A stretch of 8,005 nt of DNA from Gemmatimonadota bacterium. Its GTDB lineage: Bacteria > Latescibacterota > UBA2968 > UBA8231. Positions 5,613-8,005 of this stretch are shown here, piece by piece; position 1 is the first letter of the stretch, and every line of letters begins with the position of its first letter. The notes under the pieces were generated by a model that saw nothing but the letters and a program-made list of their open reading frames with translations, ran no database searches and was not told where the DNA came from. A program made the translations under genes and the position numbers. The DNA lies in contig JAPOYQ010000470.1 in the NCBI GenBank assembly GCA_026706505.1, positions 1-8,005 of the forward strand. Reading direction: 5' to 3'.

Positions 5613-6626
5613 ATGTCCAACGGGACCACAGACGCCCTCCTACAAGTACGAGGGTTAAAAAAGCACTTTCCCGTGCATCGGGGGCTTTTACAGCGACAAA
5701 CGGGTTGGGTAAAGGCCGTGGATGGCGTGAGCTTCTCGCTCGTCCAAGGCAAAATTTTGGGGCTGGTTGGCGAGAGCGGCTGCGGCAAGACCACCACCGG
5801 GCGGATGATTCTCCGCGCCCTAGACCCAACCGAAGGAGAGATCCTCTTTCGGCAACAGGACGGGCAGATCGTCGATATGGCCCAACTCGGCCGACGCGAA
5901 GTCGTCCAAGCTCGCCGACAGATGCAGATGATTTTCCAAGACCCGTACTCGTCCCTAAATCCGCGGATGCCCGTGCGCGATCTAATCGCCGAGCCGCTCC
6001 GGTCTTATGGCTGGTCGGCACGCGACAGCCACGCGCGCGTGGGCGAACTGATGGAGCGAGTAGGGTTAGACCCCAGATATGCGCGCCGGGATCCGCACGC
6101 CTTCTCGGGCGGCCAGCGGCAGCGCATCGGCATTGCCCGCGCCTTGGCCTTGAGCCCGTCGCTCATCGTCGCCGACGAGCCAGTCTCCGCGCTCGACGTC
6201 AGTGTGCAAGCGCAGATCCTCAACTTGCTCCGCCAATTGCAGACCGACCTCGACCTCACCTTGCTCTTTATCGCCCACGACCTGAGCGTGGTGCGCTATC
6301 TCTGCGATGAAGTGGCCGTCATGTACCAAGGCCGAATCGTCGAACAGGCCGCAACCGAAACCCTCTTTACCCAACCGCAGCACCCCTATACGGCCATGTT
6401 GCTAGAGGCCGCACCCGCGCCCGACCCCCATGCCTCGTGGATGGAGGACGACGAAGACGCCAGCGAGGCGGGCGAGCCAACGCCGGCCGACGACCAAGGG
6501 TGCGCGTTCGCGCTGCGCTGCCGCTACAAAAGCGACCTATGCAGCCAGCAGATGCCCGCGCTGGAAGGCGAATCGCATCTGGCCGCCTGCCACCACAAAG
6601 ACGAGTTGGAACTACAGGGCGTGTAG
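5613..6626 (+). CDS. dppF: ABC peptide transporter ATPase, DppF/OppF class
   Basis: This is the second ATPase, 337 residues, pairing with the DppD-class subunit as a heterodimer on the cytoplasmic face. The N-terminus LLQVRGLKKHFPVHRGLLQR with VKAVDGVSF is typical of DppF/OppF. Walker A GESGCGKT is at 53-60, and the Q-loop lies in IFQDPYSSLNPRM. The signature FSGGQRQR is at 164-171. Walker B ends D188-E189 (ADEPVSALD), and the switch histidine is H222 (AHDLS). The C-terminal domain has HPYTAMLLEAAP and cysteines C297, C303, C310 and C326, spaced much as in the partner. Between them lies an acidic stretch (EDDEDASEAGE), a common variable linker. Everything needed for ATP hydrolysis is present. 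It starts four bases after dppD with a good ribosome-binding site. A five-base stem sits on its stop codon (6612-6626) but has no T-run, so it is not a convincing terminator. Confidence 0.94.
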   Translation: MSNGTTDALLQVRGLKKHFPVHRGLLQRQTGWVKAVDGVSFSLVQGKILGLVGESGCGKTTTGRMILRALDPTEGEILFRQQDGQIVDMAQLGRREVVQARRQMQMIFQDPYSSLNPRMPVRDLIAEPLRSYGWSARDSHARVGELMERVGLDPRYARRDPHAFSGGQRQRIGIARALALSPSLIVADEPVSALDVSVQAQILNLLRQLQTDLDLTLLFIAHDLSVVRYLCDEVAVMYQGRIVEQAATETLFTQPQHPYTAMLLEAAPAPDPHASWMEDDEDASEAGEPTPADDQGCAFALRCRYKSDLCSQQMPALEGESHLAACHHKDELELQGV

Positions 6627-6640
6627 CGATACGAACAGGG

Positions 6641-6669
6641 TTGACCAAATAAGTAAACTAAACTATATT
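6641..6669 (+). promoter_or_regulatory. Sigma-70-type promoter for the HTH-methyltransferase
   Basis: TTGACC (6641-6646) and TATATT (6664-6669) are separated by exactly 17 bases; each differs from consensus at one position. Transcription would begin near 6676, about 33 bases before the ATG at 6709. The spacer is AT-rich and contains TAAAC twice in tandem (6654-6663). GTAA (6653-6656) and TTAC (6668-6671) form a weak inverted pair over the -10. These could be operator half-sites for the gene's own helix-turn-helix domain, but that is speculative. Confidence 0.72.
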
Positions 6670-6692
6670 ACGCGAAGATCATCCACCCTCAT

Positions 6693-6699
6693 GGAGGAG
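6693..6699 (+). promoter_or_regulatory. Shine-Dalgarno that sets the HTH-methyltransferase start
   Basis: GGAGGAG lies nine bases before the ATG at 6709. It sits just inside a possible earlier ATG (6691), which itself has no ribosome-binding site, so the later ATG is preferred. Confidence 0.78.
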
Positions 6700-6708
6700 A
6701 ACGTCTGC

Positions 6709-7962
6709 ATGGTCCAGTTTGGGGATCACCTGCGGCAAACTCGCCTCGAAAGCGGATTAACCCAAGCCGATGTGGCGAACCGCCTTGGGGTTTCGAAAGG
6801 GTACATCTCCCGCCTCGAAAGTGGCAAGGCCCGACCCGCCGAAGCGACAGTCCGACGTCTAGCCCAAATCTGTGAGACCGATCCTGATCCACTCCTCATC
6901 TTGGCCGATTACCTGCCCTCCGACCTTCGAGAAATTCTATCGCAGTATCCCGCCGAGACGTCGGCGATGCTGCGTGGCACCTTTGGGCGTACCACTCACC
7001 AGCAAAATGCGCCTCCCGCTGTCGCCGAATCCCAAGTGCTCTACCAGCCAAGCGAAGCTTCATATCAACTTGTCCAAGAGGATTGCTTCGCGTGGATGGA
7101 GCACCGCCCCCCCAACAGCGTCCACGCCATCGTCACCGACCCTCCCTACGGCCTGAAAGAGTACACCACTCAAGAAAAGGACAAACTCCGGCGCGGACGG
7201 GGTGGCGTCTGGCGTATCCCACCGGCTTTGGACGGCTGCGTCCGCCAGCCCTTACCTCGTTTTACCGTCCTCAGTAACGGCGACAAGCAGCAGCTTGCTG
7301 CGTTCTTTGGACAATGGGGCGAGCGGGCATTGCGAGTGCTTGTGCCTGGAGGGCACGTTTTCATTGCTGCCAACCCCCTGTTGTCGCACTTGGTCTATGC
7401 CGCCCTCGTCGAAAGCGGATTTGAGAAACGCGGTGAGATCATCCGTCTAGTACAGACACTGCGAGGCGGCGATCGTCCTAAAAATGCACACGACGAATTT
7501 GCGGACGTCACCGTTATGCCTCGCTCCGGTTGGGAGCCTTGGGGCCTATTTCGCAAGCCGTGCGAGGGGCGTGTACAGGACAACCTGCGCGTGTGGAAGA
7601 CGGGCGGACTGAGACGGATCAATGCCGAGCGTCCTTTCGGCGACGTCATTCGCAGTGCGCCCACTCGACCAGCGGAACGCGACATTGCGCCGCATCCCTC
7701 CCTTAAGCCGCAGAGCTTTATGCGCCAAATCGTGCGCGCAGCTCTGCCGTTAGGTGAGGGAGTAGTGCTCGACCCCTTCATGGGAGGGGGTTCGACCATC
7801 GCTGCCGCGTGTGCAGTGGGTTACGAGAGTATTGGTATTGAAAGCGACCCTGCGTTTTTCGAGATCGCAAAAGCCGCAATTCCGCAATTGGTCATGCTGG
7901 AGGTCAACGGAGAAAGCAAGCTGGTTCCGAAAGCAGGGGAACAGCCGAGCTTGTTCGGCTGA
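6709..7962 (+). CDS. Xre-type HTH fused to a beta-class DNA methyltransferase, probably N6-adenine
   Basis: This 417-residue protein combines two functions. Residues 4-58 form an Xre/Cro-type helix-turn-helix (FGDHLRQTRLESGLTQADVA, then LGVSKGYISRLESGKARP). After a linker of about 70 residues comes a beta-class amino-methyltransferase. Its catalytic DPPY is at 144-147 (DPPYGLKEY), with a recognition and core region including GGDRPKNAHDEF and MPRSGWEPWGLFRKP. HPSLKPQ is at 329-335, and the AdoMet-binding motif DPFMGGGST is at 355-363, followed by GYESIGIES. DPPY points to N6-adenine, though N4-cytosine is not excluded. The target is unknown. The frame is open back to 6430, but that upstream part overlaps dppF and is spurious; promoter and GGAGGAG both support 6709. 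Fusion of a repressor-like domain to a methyltransferase suggests it controls its own transcription, as known for several type II methyltransferases. No endonuclease is seen in the window; one could follow beyond the right edge. Confidence 0.92.
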   Translation: MVQFGDHLRQTRLESGLTQADVANRLGVSKGYISRLESGKARPAEATVRRLAQICETDPDPLLILADYLPSDLREILSQYPAETSAMLRGTFGRTTHQQNAPPAVAESQVLYQPSEASYQLVQEDCFAWMEHRPPNSVHAIVTDPPYGLKEYTTQEKDKLRRGRGGVWRIPPALDGCVRQPLPRFTVLSNGDKQQLAAFFGQWGERALRVLVPGGHVFIAANPLLSHLVYAALVESGFEKRGEIIRLVQTLRGGDRPKNAHDEFADVTVMPRSGWEPWGLFRKPCEGRVQDNLRVWKTGGLRRINAERPFGDVIRSAPTRPAERDIAPHPSLKPQSFMRQIVRAALPLGEGVVLDPFMGGGSTIAAACAVGYESIGIESDPAFFEIAKAAIPQLVMLEVNGESKLVPKAGEQPSLFG

Positions 7963-7980
7963 AGACGTTTATGCTTCAGC
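7942..7980 (+). repeat. Overlapping, mutually exclusive inverted repeats at the methyltransferase stop
   Basis: CAGCCGA (7942-7948) pairs with TCGGCTG (7955-7961) around a 6-base loop. GCTGAAG (7958-7964) pairs with CTTCAGC (7974-7980) around a 9-base loop. The two stems share bases 7958-7961, so only one can form at a time. Neither is followed by a T-run, so a simple intrinsic terminator is unlikely. They could modulate expression of the next gene, or be chance. Confidence 0.45.
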
Positions 7981-8005
7981 TAGGATGGAGCGATGGCGAC
8001 CAATG
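7963..8005 (+). other. Right edge: probable start of a further gene, cut by the window
   Basis: Three ATGs open frames that run off the end: 7971 (MLQLGWSDGDQ), 7985 (MERWRPM) and 7993 (MATN). The ATG at 7993 has AGGA at 7982-7985 seven bases before it. Too little is visible to choose a frame or name a product. By position, a restriction endonuclease or other partner of the methyltransferase is possible. Confidence 0.3.

Noticed and set aside
4728..5794. A run of about 25 bases shared by dppD and dppF (near 4725-4750 and 5768-5793)
   Set aside because: It encodes the Walker A motif GESGCGKT in both ATPases; paralogy and codon bias explain it.
5270..5797. Minus-strand open frame spanning the dppD/dppF junction
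   Set aside because: It lies opposite two well-supported ATPase genes and shows no motif or ribosome-binding site of its own.
6612..6626. Five-base hairpin CTACA/TGTAG at the dppF stop as a terminator
   Set aside because: The stem is short and no T-run follows, so it does not meet the pattern of an intrinsic terminator.
6430..6708. N-terminal extension of the HTH-methyltransferase back into dppF
   Set aside because: The extra residues are an out-of-frame reading of dppF and the spacer. The promoter at 6641-6669 and GGAGGAG at 6693-6699 place the start at 6709.
1..8005. CRISPR array, tRNA or rRNA genes
   Set aside because: No regularly spaced repeats and no tRNA- or rRNA-like stretch were seen; nearly all the sequence is coding.

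Overview
The window is bacterial DNA with tightly packed genes, all on the + strand. The backbone is fairly GC-rich: a hand count of 4681-4740 gives 42 G/C of 60. Nothing in it fixes the phylum. The permeases and ATPases are ordinary bacterial peptide-transporter proteins, and the Shine-Dalgarno sites and the one good promoter are standard sigma-70 type. An environmental or uncultured lineage is possible but not shown.

Backbone. Positions 36-2118 encode two inner-membrane permeases of the DppB/DppC (OppB/OppC) class. Positions 4601-6626 encode the two matching ATPases of the DppD/DppF class. The few bases before 36 are probably the last codons of the upstream gene, perhaps the substrate-binding protein. 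Together these would form one dipeptide/oligopeptide ABC importer, normally a continuous operon.

Interruption. Between dppC and dppD lie about 2.5 kb (2119-4600) unrelated to transport. In order they are: a beta-class DNA methyltransferase with a TSPPY motif (probably N4-cytosine); a 45-codon ORF overlapping its stop, which looks like the tail of a DprA/Smf-type protein; an AT-rich gene for an AbiJ-like HEPN protein (STM4504/CBY_0614 family) with an intact R-x5-H motif; and a DUF4258/DUF2283 pair that looks like a RelE-like toxin with its partner. All five read in the operon direction, so transcription could continue into dppD and dppF. The set looks like a small defence cassette lodged in the transporter operon.

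Downstream. After dppF, a well-formed sigma-70-type promoter (TTGACC, 17-nt spacer, TATATT; 6641-6669) drives a second beta-class methyltransferase (6709-7962). This one has a DPPY motif and an N-terminal Xre-type helix-turn-helix. No restriction endonuclease is visible for either methyltransferase. The last 43 bases hold overlapping inverted repeats and probably the start of another gene cut by the window edge.

Most interesting points: the defence cassette inside a transporter operon, the methyltransferase / Smf-like remnant / HEPN effector arrangement, and the promoter-equipped HTH-methyltransferase.
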